Below, one piece after another: positions 49,414 to 58,368 of a stretch of DNA of 64,000 nucleotides. The translations under genes and the position numbers were made by a program. Positions within the stretch are counted from its first letter, which is position 1; the number at the start of each line of letters is the position of its first letter. The DNA comes from Ruminococcus flavefaciens (GTDB lineage: Bacteria > Bacillota > Clostridia > Oscillospirales > Ruminococcaceae), in assembly GCA_023663905.1 (NCBI GenBank), contig JAMPGO010000001.1, positions 62,001-126,000 of the forward strand, given 5' to 3'. The notes below the pieces were generated by a model. The model was not told where the DNA came from. It saw only the letters and a list, made by a program, of their open reading frames with translations, and searched no databases.

Positions 49414-51303
49414 ATGAAACCTATTTATGATACCTGGCATCTGGACTACAAGTCTATTTTCGGTGCAATCAGACAGTATGAAACCTGCCGTTTTTCTATA
49501 AGACTTTCAAAAGACATCCGTCCCGATTTTCCGCCTGTTATGGTGCTTTTCCGTACAGGATTCAAGGAACGCTTCCTGCCGATGAACGTAACCGCCGAAG
49601 AAAAGGACTGCTTCGTATATTCCTGCGAGTTTACGGCACGCTATGCTGACGTACACTATTATTACTTCTCATATACAAGCGACGGCACAAGGCATTATAT
49701 CAAGAAGATAAACTGCCACGAGGGTGCGGTACAGGACGGCGGACTTTTCCAGCTTACCGTATATTCACAGGACTACAATACGCCTGATTTCCTCAAAGGC
49801 GGAGTTATGTATCAGATTTTCCCCGACAGATTCTGCAAGAGCGGTAAAGCTCACGAGAATATTCCCGAAGGACGTGTTATGCGTGACGACTGGGACGGTA
49901 CTCCTTGGTATAAGCCCGACCACAACGGTCACGTATGGAACAACGACTATTTCGGCGGTGATTTTGCAGGAATCCAGTCCAAATTGCAGTACCTCAGCAA
50001 TCTCGGAGTAACCTGCATTTATCTCAACCCGATTTTTGAATCCCACGAAAACCACAGATACAACACAGCCGACTATATGAATGCCGACCCTCTTCTCGGT
50101 ACTAACGACGACTTTGAGGAACTCTGCAAGGAAGCTAAAAAATACGGCATTTCCGTGATTCTTGATGGTGTATTCTCACACACGGGCGCTGACAGCCGTT
50201 ACTTCAACAAATTCGGACGTTACAAGGATGAGCCGGGCGCATATCAGTCCAAGGAAAGCAAATACTATGAGTGGTACAGCTTTGTAAACTACCCCGATAC
50301 CTATGAAGCGTGGTGGGGAATTGATACGCTTCCGAACGTATGGGAGAACAACGAGGCATACACGGAATTTATCTGCGGAGACGAGGGTGTGCTTCACTAC
50401 TGGATGAGCAAGGGTGCGGCAGGATTCCGTCTTGACGTTGCGGATGAGCTTCCCGACCAGTTCCTTAACAACCTGAGAAAATCGGTAAAGAAATACGGCG
50501 ACGACAAGATAATCATCGGCGAAGTATGGGAGGACGCATCAAACAAAGAGAGCTACGGAATCAAGAGACGTTATCTTCTCGGCGAACAGCTTGACAGCGT
50601 AATGAACTATCCGTTCCGTGAAGCTATCATCAACTTCGTCAAGGGCGGTACTCCGAGAGACTTTATTTATTCCATAATGACAATTCTCGAAAACTATCCC
50701 AAGCCCTCTATTGACATCCTTATGAACTTTGTTTCAACTCACGATATTGAGCGAGCAATAAACCGTCTTGGCGGTGATTACTGCGACGACAAGAGCAAGG
50801 ACTGGATGGCTGAACGCTATCTCACTCCCGAACAGTACGAGAAGGGCAAGAATATGCTTAAATCCGCTATGGCACTTATGTTCTTCCTTCCGGGCGTACC
50901 CAGTATTTACTACGGCGACGAAGCAGGACTTCAGGGCTACAAAGACCCGTTCAACCGCCGTTGTTATCCTTGGGGCAACGAGGACCACGAGCTTATCAGC
51001 TATGTTGCTGAACTCAGCCGTGTGAGAAAATCCATTCCCAATATGAAGGGCGGAAGAACCTATTTTGTCATCAACGACGGACAGATAGTTGACGAGCGTG
51101 TTATTGCATTCACAAGGCAGGGCGAAGATGTTGACTATATTGTTTTTGTCAACAGAACGGCAGACGTTGTAAAAATCGGCAATATTTCGCAGAACCTCAG
51201 CCGTTTCACTGACTTCGAGGAATTTAACGGCGAATTTGCAGATGACTGCGTGACTGTAAATCCCTACGGCTACACGATTATAAAGGCAAAATTCGTCCAC
51301 TGA
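49414..51303 (+). CDS. GH13 alpha-glucosidase/neopullulanase-type enzyme
   Basis: A 629-residue GH13 enzyme without signal peptide, so it is intracellular. The N-terminal 130 residues form a beta-sandwich like the CBM34/starch-binding part of neopullulanases and cyclomaltodextrinases. The barrel motifs are DGVFSH (from D251), GFRLDVADE with the nucleophile D341, GEVWED with the acid/base E370 and THD with D444. The substrates are probably short maltodextrins, working with GlgP next to it. The start has GGAGAAAA upstream. The exact specificity (pullulan, cyclodextrin, maltotriose) is not visible. Confidence 0.93.
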   Translation: MKPIYDTWHLDYKSIFGAIRQYETCRFSIRLSKDIRPDFPPVMVLFRTGFKERFLPMNVTAEEKDCFVYSCEFTARYADVHYYYFSYTSDGTRHYIKKINCHEGAVQDGGLFQLTVYSQDYNTPDFLKGGVMYQIFPDRFCKSGKAHENIPEGRVMRDDWDGTPWYKPDHNGHVWNNDYFGGDFAGIQSKLQYLSNLGVTCIYLNPIFESHENHRYNTADYMNADPLLGTNDDFEELCKEAKKYGISVILDGVFSHTGADSRYFNKFGRYKDEPGAYQSKESKYYEWYSFVNYPDTYEAWWGIDTLPNVWENNEAYTEFICGDEGVLHYWMSKGAAGFRLDVADELPDQFLNNLRKSVKKYGDDKIIIGEVWEDASNKESYGIKRRYLLGEQLDSVMNYPFREAIINFVKGGTPRDFIYSIMTILENYPKPSIDILMNFVSTHDIERAINRLGGDYCDDKSKDWMAERYLTPEQYEKGKNMLKSAMALMFFLPGVPSIYYGDEAGLQGYKDPFNRRCYPWGNEDHELISYVAELSRVRKSIPNMKGGRTYFVINDGQIVDERVIAFTRQGEDVDYIVFVNRTADVVKIGNISQNLSRFTDFEEFNGEFADDCVTVNPYGYTIIKAKFVH

Positions 51304-51387
51304 TTTAAGATTATTTTAAGGAAAGAAATATATAATATAAGAGGATTGAATCAAATCCCCCAATTCCCCTTCTATAATTTTTTTACA

Positions 51388-51420
51388 GGCTGTATTTTCT
51401 ATGATACAGCCGATTTTTTC
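51388..51420 (+). terminator. Terminator of the GH13 gene
   Basis: GGCTGTAT (51388-51395) pairs with ATACAGCC (51404-51411) and a T-run follows, ending exactly where the next -35 box begins. Confidence 0.88.
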
Positions 51421-51449
51421 TTGACAAATACAACAGCAGGATTTATAAT
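51421..51449 (+). promoter_or_regulatory. Consensus promoter directly before the GDPD start codon
   Basis: TTGACA (51421-51426), 17-bp spacer, TATAAT (51444-51449). The start ATG is at 51456, where transcription itself should begin, and there is no ribosome site. Confidence 0.85.
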
Positions 51450-51455
51450 TTATAT

Positions 51456-53276
51456 ATGAAACAAAATTTTTTCAAATCATTCAGTATATTCTACCGTGCC
51501 TTACCGCACTTCATACTGTTTGAACTTCTTTTCAAGCTGATGATAACAGCGTTCGGTATTCCTGTACTCACACTGCTTTTAAAGCTGACTATGAAAATCT
51601 CGGGAGTAAATTACATCTCCGACGAAAAAGCGTGGATATACCTGAAAAATCCTGTATTTCTGGTTGTTGCGGTACTGGTGCTGTTTTTCACGGCGATATT
51701 CACATTCACGGAACTCTCGGCACTCACCGCCTGTTTCTCCTGCTATGAAAAGGGCGGAAAAATAACAGTCGGCGGAATGTTCCGCTCGGGATTCACCGCA
51801 CTGAGAAAATCATTCAGAAAAGGCGGATTTTTCAGCTTTCTTAAATTTATGGCATTTATGCCTCTCGTACAATTCACGCTGTCGTCGGGTGCATTTATGC
51901 TTCCGATTATGCCGATTTTAAAAACAGCGTTCAAATCAATAGGAACAGCTCCGGCAGTTATAGTCTATGCGGTTTTGCAGGCTCTTCTTGTATTATTTAC
52001 AGTAAACTACAGCTATAGCCTGCACTATCTTCTGCTGACGGACAGACCGTTCAGGGAATGCACGAAAAAAAGCCGTCAGATTATCAGCGGAAAAAAATAT
52101 GAGCAGACTTTTTCCGTGATTATCTGGGGTTTATTTATGATTGCCATTACTGCGCTGGCGACGTTTGCGGTAAGCTTTATAATACTGCTGTTTATCAAGG
52201 GCTTTTCCAATCCCGACAAAGCATTTCTGTCCGCCTTAAAAGTACTGCGCTATGCTAAAAGCGTTTTTTCGGCGGTATCATCATTCCTGATAGCTCCTGC
52301 TATAATGTGCATAATCACAGGCAAATTCTTCGGCGATATTCCTGACAGCGAGGATATAAAACTTCCCGATATAAAACGCACGGAAATGAAAAAACTGCCA
52401 AAATTTATCCTGATAACATCGACTATAGTCGTAACCGTCCTGCTTAATTACAAATATCTCGATTCGCTTTACAAGGGCAATATAAGCCTGATTACAGGAG
52501 TATTTTCGCAGACTCAGATTACAGCGCACAGAGGTTTTTCATATAATGCGCCCGAAAATACTATGTACGCTTTTGAATACGCTGTTGCAAGCGGTGCGGA
52601 TTATATTGAGCTTGACGTTCAGCTTACAGCAGATGAGCAGGTAGTGGTATTCCACGACGAAAAGCTTGACCGTGTTACAGACGGCACAGGCAAGCTTTCC
52701 GACTATGATTATTCCGAACTGCAAAAGCTCTCCGCAGGCTGTAAATTCAGAAAAACAGATGAATTTATTGACGCTGAAATACCGCTTCTTTCCGATGTTT
52801 TTGAAACTATAGGCGACGATATTCTTTACAACATCGAAATCAAGGACAAGGGAAACGCACTGCTGACCACGCAGAAAACCGTCGCACTCGTTGAAGAGTA
52901 CGGCATTGAAAATTCGTGCTATATAACATCGTTTTCCTATAATGTACTTAAAGAAGTCAAGAAAATCAATCCCGAAATCAAAACAGGACTTATAGCCAAC
53001 TCTTCCGCTGTAACATCCTTTTCACGTCTCAGGAATATCGACGCACTCAGTCTTAACTATATCTTCGTTAATTCCGCAACAGTCAATACGGCTCACCAGA
53101 ACGGCAAGCGTGTTTTCGTCTGGACTGTTGACAATGCAAACGACATTCAGAAAATGACCTCTCTCGGCGTTGACAATATAATAACAAACCGTCCCGACAA
53201 GGCAACGGAGCTTGTTTATTCCAAAAGTATCAGCAGTAAAATTCTTATGATTCTCAAATCAATATTCAGCACATAA
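51456..53276 (+). CDS. Membrane glycerophosphodiester phosphodiesterase
   Basis: A 606-residue protein. The N-terminal 335 residues form a membrane domain with about six spans plus a linker span (FILITSTIVVTVLL). The C-terminal GDPD domain (355-595) has HRG at 358-360, E385/D387 and H400 in ITAHRG, IELDVQL and VVFHDEKLD. It should hydrolyse glycerophosphodiesters or polyglycerol-phosphate (teichoic acid-type) polymers outside or at the membrane. The promoter is seven bases from the ATG, suggesting a leaderless message. An alternative, less likely, is translation from an internal start such as M29. Confidence 0.92.
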   Translation: MKQNFFKSFSIFYRALPHFILFELLFKLMITAFGIPVLTLLLKLTMKISGVNYISDEKAWIYLKNPVFLVVAVLVLFFTAIFTFTELSALTACFSCYEKGGKITVGGMFRSGFTALRKSFRKGGFFSFLKFMAFMPLVQFTLSSGAFMLPIMPILKTAFKSIGTAPAVIVYAVLQALLVLFTVNYSYSLHYLLLTDRPFRECTKKSRQIISGKKYEQTFSVIIWGLFMIAITALATFAVSFIILLFIKGFSNPDKAFLSALKVLRYAKSVFSAVSSFLIAPAIMCIITGKFFGDIPDSEDIKLPDIKRTEMKKLPKFILITSTIVVTVLLNYKYLDSLYKGNISLITGVFSQTQITAHRGFSYNAPENTMYAFEYAVASGADYIELDVQLTADEQVVVFHDEKLDRVTDGTGKLSDYDYSELQKLSAGCKFRKTDEFIDAEIPLLSDVFETIGDDILYNIEIKDKGNALLTTQKTVALVEEYGIENSCYITSFSYNVLKEVKKINPEIKTGLIANSSAVTSFSRLRNIDALSLNYIFVNSATVNTAHQNGKRVFVWTVDNANDIQKMTSLGVDNIITNRPDKATELVYSKSISSKILMILKSIFST

Positions 53277-53306
53277 AAACGACGGCATATCCCAGCCGTC
53301 GCTTTT
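53275..53306. terminator. Bidirectional intrinsic terminator
   Basis: CGACGGC (53280-53286) and GCCGTCG (53295-53301) with A-run before and T-run after. Shared by the GDPD gene and the dockerin gene. Confidence 0.88.
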
Positions 53307-55058
53307 TTATTCTGTAATATTCTGTCTCAGCGCAATAACATCCAGAACATCAACTCTGCCGTCGCCGTTTAAATCCCAGTCGGGGTTGAAGCTGTCCGTT
53401 TTGCCGAGAATCCAGTCACTCATAAGTTGCAGGTCGTCACTGTAAGGAATATCGTTGTTTTTTCCGGCAATAAGCCCACGCATTTTAATAACATCGAAAA
53501 TATCCACATCGCCATTAAAATCGAGGTCGAACAGCACGGAATCATCGGGGCTAATATCAACAGCGCCAAGAATATACCTGTTCATCTTAACGATGTCGGC
53601 AACGGAAATCTCGCCGTCAGTATTGCAGTAACCCATAGAATAGGCGCATTCAGGCATTGTATCGCCCTGAAAGCTGTGCAGAGATGAGGGTACTGACAAA
53701 TTCCATTCGCTGTGGGAACTGGTCTCGGTTCTGATTTCGTCGTCTGATTTCAGAAACCACGCTGTTGAGTCAGCCTCAGAGTCATTCCAAGTTGAATCAA
53801 CGTGAAAATAATGACCGCCAAGCTTAACGATATTCCAGATGTGGTTATTACTGCGGACGTAGTAGGTCTCCATCCCAGCCTCATTCAGCAAGAGATTCAG
53901 CGCTCTCCCATAGCCGTCGCAGACCGTGATACCTGTTAAAAACGGCGATAAATCGTTGTGATTGATTGAATCGGACAGTGTATCGGGGCTGTAGGATACA
54001 TTATCACACACCCAGTCGTGCAGGATTTTAACCTTCTCCATATCGCTCATACTGTCATCTGTGTATTGACTGACAATATCACGGACGTGCCACATAACGT
54101 ACTCGTTAAGAAAACCGACATCATCAGAACCGCCGAAGCTTTTTATTATAAAGTCCCTGTATTCGGGGTTGAAATCGCCCGTAGTCTCGTCAAAAGCAAG
54201 CTCGTTATTTATATACCTGACATTTGTGCAGTATTTGAAAAATCGTCCGTTAACCTCTTTTGAAGTATCGAATGAGAAGTTCTCAAGCGATGAGCAGTCC
54301 TTGAATGCATAGCTCTGCATATCCACATTGCCTTTGAACTCAACGCTTTTAATGGCAGTGCAGTTGCTGAACGGATTTCCCGTCATACTCACATTATTTC
54401 CGAAAGTAACTGTCTCAAGATTTTTGCAGTTATCAAAAGCACCGTCTTTAAGCTCAACCGCAGGGCTGATTTCAAGATTGACAAGACCCGTATTGGCAAA
54501 AGCGTTGCTTTCTATTGAAACAGAAGAATTGCAGTCCAGAAAAGACAGCTCAGTCAGGGCAGTACAACCCTCAAAAAGCGACTTTTCAACTTCGGAAACA
54601 GAACCGCTGTATACAACCCTTTTCAGACTTTTGCAATTCATAAAAGCCTGTTTGCTGACACGAGTAACACTTGGAAAAACCAGTTCTTCAATGCCTGTTC
54701 CTGAAATATTTCCGTTAAAGCTGATTCTGTCGGCAAGAAATGTAACTTTTTTTAAGGACGGCTGATTATAAAGAATACCTGCCTCGTTCAAAGGAATAAC
54801 AACGGAAGTCGCAGAGCCTTGTATAAATCTGCTGTTCATATATATTACAGGAACGCCGTCAATTGTCGCAGGGACAACTATATCGGTATTTGTGCCGTCA
54901 TACGAATTAATAACAACTCCTTCCGAGCCGTCAGTTACGTAGTGAAAACCGTCGTCCGTAATACCTTCAATAAGTTCAGCGTGCGAAACAGCCGATACGG
55001 GCATAGACATAAGCGCAAGAGCAGTTATTGCCGAAATAATCTTTTTAAAATTTTTCAT
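53307..55058 (-). CDS. Secreted LRR-transglutaminase-dockerin protein
   Basis: A 583-residue exported protein. Signal peptide (MKNFKKIISAITALALM, cut after SHA or nearby), BspA-type leucine-rich repeats (about 60-280, such as AFMNCKSLKRVVYSG and AFDNCKNLETVTFGN), a transglutaminase-like domain with C in TVCDGYGRAL, H in NNHIWNIV and D in HVDSTWND. Three EF-hand-like calcium segments follow (NTDGEISVADIVKMNRYI, LDFNGDVDIFDVIKMR, DLNGDGRVDVLDVIALRQ), one more than a normal type I dockerin. It could attach to a scaffoldin. I start it at ATG 55058 behind AGAGGA, not at the longer reading. Perfect -35/-10 upstream. Confidence 0.9.
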   Translation of the reverse strand: MKNFKKIISAITALALMSMPVSAVSHAELIEGITDDGFHYVTDGSEGVVINSYDGTNTDIVVPATIDGVPVIYMNSRFIQGSATSVVIPLNEAGILYNQPSLKKVTFLADRISFNGNISGTGIEELVFPSVTRVSKQAFMNCKSLKRVVYSGSVSEVEKSLFEGCTALTELSFLDCNSSVSIESNAFANTGLVNLEISPAVELKDGAFDNCKNLETVTFGNNVSMTGNPFSNCTAIKSVEFKGNVDMQSYAFKDCSSLENFSFDTSKEVNGRFFKYCTNVRYINNELAFDETTGDFNPEYRDFIIKSFGGSDDVGFLNEYVMWHVRDIVSQYTDDSMSDMEKVKILHDWVCDNVSYSPDTLSDSINHNDLSPFLTGITVCDGYGRALNLLLNEAGMETYYVRSNNHIWNIVKLGGHYFHVDSTWNDSEADSTAWFLKSDDEIRTETSSHSEWNLSVPSSLHSFQGDTMPECAYSMGYCNTDGEISVADIVKMNRYILGAVDISPDDSVLFDLDFNGDVDIFDVIKMRGLIAGKNNDIPYSDDLQLMSDWILGKTDSFNPDWDLNGDGRVDVLDVIALRQNITE

Positions 55059-55103
55059 ATAAAAAATCCTCTCATATAAAATTCTCAACATCTTTTTTAT
55101 TTT

Positions 55104-55132
55104 ATTATAACAATTTATATTTAATATGTCAA
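55104..55132 (-). promoter_or_regulatory. Promoter of the LRR-dockerin gene
   Basis: Minus-strand TTGACA (55132-55127), 17-bp spacer, TATAAT (55109-55104), full consensus, leader about 38 bases. Confidence 0.85.
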
Positions 55133-55141
55133 CAATTTTAC

Positions 55142-55175
55142 AAAAAAACTGCCGTATCTTTTTAAGATACAGCAG
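55142..55175 (-). terminator. Terminator of the thrS operon
   Basis: On the minus strand CTGCTGTATCTT pairs with AAGATACGGCAG (one wobble), then TTTTTTTG. It follows the 183-residue unknown gene. Confidence 0.88.
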
Positions 55176-55189
55176 TAATTAAATATTAA

Positions 55190-55741
55190 TTAAATTTTGT
55201 CTGCCCTGACATCGACACCGCCCAGCTGAACGGGAATACCCTTCTGTCTGAGCAAATCATTTGCAATAGCGCATAATTCAGGCGAAGCACCCGAGACAAT
55301 GCCGTTAATAACATTGTCCTTGATATTGTCGGGTATTTCCGAAGAAATAACATTAACAGCAGTATTTACAACAGCCCTGAGCTTGTCGTCCTTGATTTTA
55401 TCGCCGAGCATATTCATAGCAAAACGAAGAAGCGAAGCGTAATCCTTGTATTTCAGATTAACCCTGACATCGAGACTTCTCTCGCCCGTGTTCTCTATTT
55501 CAGCATTTCCAATCATAGTATCACCATCAAAAACTTTCTTGTTCAATATAGAAATCAGACCCGGAAGAAGCGTTTTTCTTGCGATTTTGCTTGTGACTAC
55601 AGAAACAATAACTTTTTCGGGGATTTTCTGAATAACAGATAACAACCTGCCGACTTTTCCGCCTTTAATATTTCTTAAAAAGCTGAGAATGCCGTTCAGG
55701 TCGTATCTGCTGACATCAGCGTGTATATAAAGGTTTCTCAA
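55190..55741 (-). CDS. Unknown protein in the thrS operon, 183 residues
   Basis: No family recognised. It has no signal peptide and one weakly hydrophobic stretch (VIVSVVTSKIARKTLLPGLISIL near 48-70). The centre is beta-strand rich (TMIGNAEIENTGERSLDVRVNLKY) and the C-terminus helical, ending RQKGIPVQLGGVDVRADKI. It begins one base after the thrS stop, so it is translated with it and under the same T-box control, and it precedes the terminator. A role in threonine metabolism is possible but only inferred from position. Confidence 0.7.
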   Translation of the reverse strand: MRNLYIHADVSRYDLNGILSFLRNIKGGKVGRLLSVIQKIPEKVIVSVVTSKIARKTLLPGLISILNKKVFDGDTMIGNAEIENTGERSLDVRVNLKYKDYASLLRFAMNMLGDKIKDDKLRAVVNTAVNVISSEIPDNIKDNVINGIVSGASPELCAIANDLLRQKGIPVQLGGVDVRADKI

Positions 55742-55742
55742 A

Positions 55743-57689
55743 TTATCTTACCTTTTTGGCAATATCATCAGCAAGCTTTGCAAACAAATCAGCTTGAGAC
55801 ATTGAACCCAAATCGCCCTCACGTCTGGAAGTAACGGAAACAGTATTGTTTTCAATTTCCTTGTCGCCGACAGTAATCCACATCGGAAGCTTTTCAAGCC
55901 TTGCGTCACGGATTTTCTTGCCGACCTTTTCAGCCCTGTCATCGATTGAACAGCGTATGCCCATAGCTTCAAGTTTAGCCATAACTTCACGGCAGTAATC
56001 AAGATGACGGTCTGCAACGGGAACTATTCTCACCTGCTCCGGAGCGAGCCACAACGGCATTGCGCCTGCATACTTCTCAATCATATATGCGAGGGTACGC
56101 TCATAACAGCCGAGCGACGTTCTGTGAATAATATACGGACGTTTCTTTGTGCCGTCAGCGTCAATATATTCCATACCGAATTTTTCAGCAAGAAGCATAT
56201 CAATCTGGAGTGTAACGAGAGTATCTTCCTTGCCGTAAACGTTCTTGTACTGAATATCGAGCTTAGGACCATAGAAAGCAGCCTCATCGATACCTATTTC
56301 ATACTCAACTCCGAGATGTTCGAGAATCTTAGCCATAACGCTCTGCGCCTCTTCCCACTGTTCAGCCGTACCCTCATACTTATTCTTCGGATTAGTAGGG
56401 TCCCACTGCGAGAATCTGAAAGTACAATCCTCAAGAAGTCCTACAGTGCCGAGCATTTCCTTAGCGAGTTCAAGACAGTCCTTGAACTCCTCTTCGAGCT
56501 GGTCGGGACGGAGAACGATATGACCCTCAGAAATAGTGAACTGACGAACACGGATAAGACCGTGCATTTCGCCTGAATCCTCTTTACGGAAGAGAGTTGA
56601 AGTCTCGCCCAGTCTCATCGGAAGCTCACGGTATGAACGCTGTCTGTTAAGAAATACCTGATACTGGAAAGGACAGGTCATCGGGCGGAGTGCGAAGCAT
56701 TCCTTTGTCTCATCATAAGGGTCGCCGAGAATAAACATACCGTCAAGATAGTGGTCCCAGTGACCTGAAATCTTATACAGCTCTCTCTTTGCGAGATACG
56801 GAGTTTTCGTGAGTAAATAGCCGTGCTTCTGCTCAACATCCTCAACCCAGCGCTGAAGGGTCTGGATAACTCTTGCACCCTTTGGAAGTATAATGGGAAG
56901 ACCCTGCCCTATGCAGTCAACAGTTGTGAAGTATTCAAGTTCACGACCGAGCTTGTTGTGGTCACGGAGCTTAGCCTCCTCACGCTGTTTGATGTCAGCT
57001 TCGAGGTCAGCGTTTTTGGGATAAGCAACGGCATAAACTCTTGAAAGCATCTTGTTTTTCTCAGAACCACGCCAGTAAGCGCCTGTGCAGGAGAGAAGCT
57101 TGAATGCCTTTACAGGAGCGGTAGTCATAAGGTGCGGACCAGCACAGAGGTCAACAAATTCGCCCTGCTTATAGAAAGAAATCGGCTCGCCCTTGTCAGC
57201 GTGTTCCTCACAGAGTTCAACCTTGTAAGGCTCATCCATTTCCTTAAGCTTGGCAACAGCCTCTTCGGGAGAGAGTTCAAACTGTTCGAGAGCAAGACCC
57301 TCCTTGACGATTTTCTTCATCTCGGCTTCAATCTTATCAAGCTCATCCTGAGTAAAGGGCTTTTCGAGGTCAAAATCGTAGTAGAAGCCGTTATCGATAG
57401 CAGGACCGATAGCAAGCTTAGCTTCGGGATAGAGTCTCTTTACAGCCTGAGCGAGAATATGGGAAGCAGTATGCCAGAAGGTCTTTTTTCCGTCGATTGA
57501 ATCGAAAGTACATACTTCAAATTCGCAGTCGCTGTCAATAACAGTGCGGAGGTCTTTAACCTCTCCGTTGATTTTAACACAGCAGGAAGCCTTATAAAGA
57601 CCCATACCGATACCCTTGATGATTTCATAAGCAGGAACAGCGGATTCAATTTCCCTGATACTGCCGTCTTTTAAAGTCAGTTTTATCAT
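55743..57689 (-). CDS. thrS: Threonyl-tRNA synthetase
   Basis: A 648-residue class II synthetase charging tRNA-Thr. The TGS domain is at 1-60, the editing domain with HTASHILAQAVKRLYPEA and DLCAGPHL, then the catalytic core: motif 2 (about FRKEDSGEMHGLIRVRQF) and motif 3 (GCYERTLAYMIE). The anticodon-binding domain follows (VRIVPVADRHLDYCREVM onwards). I start it at ATG 57689 behind AGGAG, eight bases away; a longer frame of 101 extra residues is not homologous and runs through the upstream gene. The zinc-ligand cysteine is in MTCPFQYQVF. T-box leader upstream. Confidence 0.97.
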   Translation of the reverse strand: MIKLTLKDGSIREIESAVPAYEIIKGIGMGLYKASCCVKINGEVKDLRTVIDSDCEFEVCTFDSIDGKKTFWHTASHILAQAVKRLYPEAKLAIGPAIDNGFYYDFDLEKPFTQDELDKIEAEMKKIVKEGLALEQFELSPEEAVAKLKEMDEPYKVELCEEHADKGEPISFYKQGEFVDLCAGPHLMTTAPVKAFKLLSCTGAYWRGSEKNKMLSRVYAVAYPKNADLEADIKQREEAKLRDHNKLGRELEYFTTVDCIGQGLPIILPKGARVIQTLQRWVEDVEQKHGYLLTKTPYLAKRELYKISGHWDHYLDGMFILGDPYDETKECFALRPMTCPFQYQVFLNRQRSYRELPMRLGETSTLFRKEDSGEMHGLIRVRQFTISEGHIVLRPDQLEEEFKDCLELAKEMLGTVGLLEDCTFRFSQWDPTNPKNKYEGTAEQWEEAQSVMAKILEHLGVEYEIGIDEAAFYGPKLDIQYKNVYGKEDTLVTLQIDMLLAEKFGMEYIDADGTKKRPYIIHRTSLGCYERTLAYMIEKYAGAMPLWLAPEQVRIVPVADRHLDYCREVMAKLEAMGIRCSIDDRAEKVGKKIRDARLEKLPMWITVGDKEIENNTVSVTSRREGDLGSMSQADLFAKLADDIAKKVR

Positions 57690-57705
57690 TTTTAACACTC
57701 CTTTT

Positions 57706-58077
57706 TTAATTCTTACCTGTGATTTCAAATTCGCCATCATAAAGCTCCATATCAACAGAACGCATATAGCCGTCGGTGCTTGAAACAGTAAAGCATACGA
57801 CGATTTCGTCCTCGTCGATGTCAACATAAATACTTTCGAGACAGAGTAAATCCTTAAGTGCGTCGTCATCGCCGTTATAAAGAGCCTCGTCGGAAATAAT
57901 CTTGGCAATAGCGGATTTTCCGCCGTTAACGGTTTCGAGCTGACTGGCAATATCGCTGAGATTCTGCATAATATCGCCCTCGCTGTCAGCATAGAAGCGG
58001 ACAGTAATCATCTTGTCCCACAGCTTGTAAGGAAGTTCAAAAGCTTCCTGTTCCTCATTGTATTTTATATTGCTCAT
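57706..58077 (-). CDS. Small unknown acidic protein between T-box and thrS
   Basis: A 123-residue acidic protein with no recognised family. Its residues alternate strands and helices (EEQEAFELPYKLWDKMITVRFY, QLETVNGGKSAIAKII), and it contains a long acidic strand pair SIYVDIDEDEIVVCFTVSS. The C-terminus is YDGEFEITGKN. Start ATG 58077 has AGGAGGTGA upstream; the longer reading at 58182 overlaps the T-box. It is the first gene of the T-box-controlled transcript, 16 bases before thrS, so it is likely made only when threonyl-tRNA is scarce. Confidence 0.75.
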   Translation of the reverse strand: MSNIKYNEEQEAFELPYKLWDKMITVRFYADSEGDIMQNLSDIASQLETVNGGKSAIAKIISDEALYNGDDDALKDLLCLESIYVDIDEDEIVVCFTVSSTDGYMRSVDMELYDGEFEITGKN

Positions 58078-58099
58078 AAAATTCACCTCCTGAAAAAAA

Positions 58100-58333
58100 T
58101 AATCGTCCCTTGCTGAAAAAACAGCACAAGGGACGATAGATTTACCGTGATTCCACCCAATTTCGTGCGGAAGAATCCGCACCTCAAAAGCTCTGTAACG
58201 GGAGCAGACCGACGTGTATTAAACGCACTCGGAGGCGGTGTGCTTAGTCCTTGATATTACTGCCTTGCACCGAACGGCAGTTCTCTGAAAATATCACGGC
58301 GGAAAAAGCCTTCCTCGTCATCGATTTAAGTAT
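58100..58333 (-). ncRNA. T-box leader controlling the thrS operon
   Basis: On the minus strand the leader ends with the T-box core GGGTGGAATCACGGT (58158-58144). A terminator stem CGTCCCTT/AAGGGACG (58104-58135) follows with a T-run. A stem-I like structure lies at the 5' end (GTGATATT...CTGCC...GGCAG...AATATC). The downstream thrS identifies it as threonine-responsive. I could not place the specifier codon securely; an ACT lies near the expected 3' side of stem I. Confidence 0.9.
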
Positions 58334-58339
58334 ATAAAT

Positions 58340-58368
58340 ATACTAACATATTTTGAGATACTTGTCAA
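58340..58368 (-). promoter_or_regulatory. Promoter of the T-box/thrS transcript
   Basis: Minus-strand TTGACA (58368-58363), 17-bp spacer, TAGTAT (58345-58340). The -35 overlaps the last bases of the zinc-ribbon gene. Confidence 0.78.

Noticed and set aside
57690..57992. 101-residue N-terminal extension of thrS
   Set aside because: It overlaps the upstream gene in another frame, does not look like any ThrRS region, and AGGAG is placed for ATG 57689.
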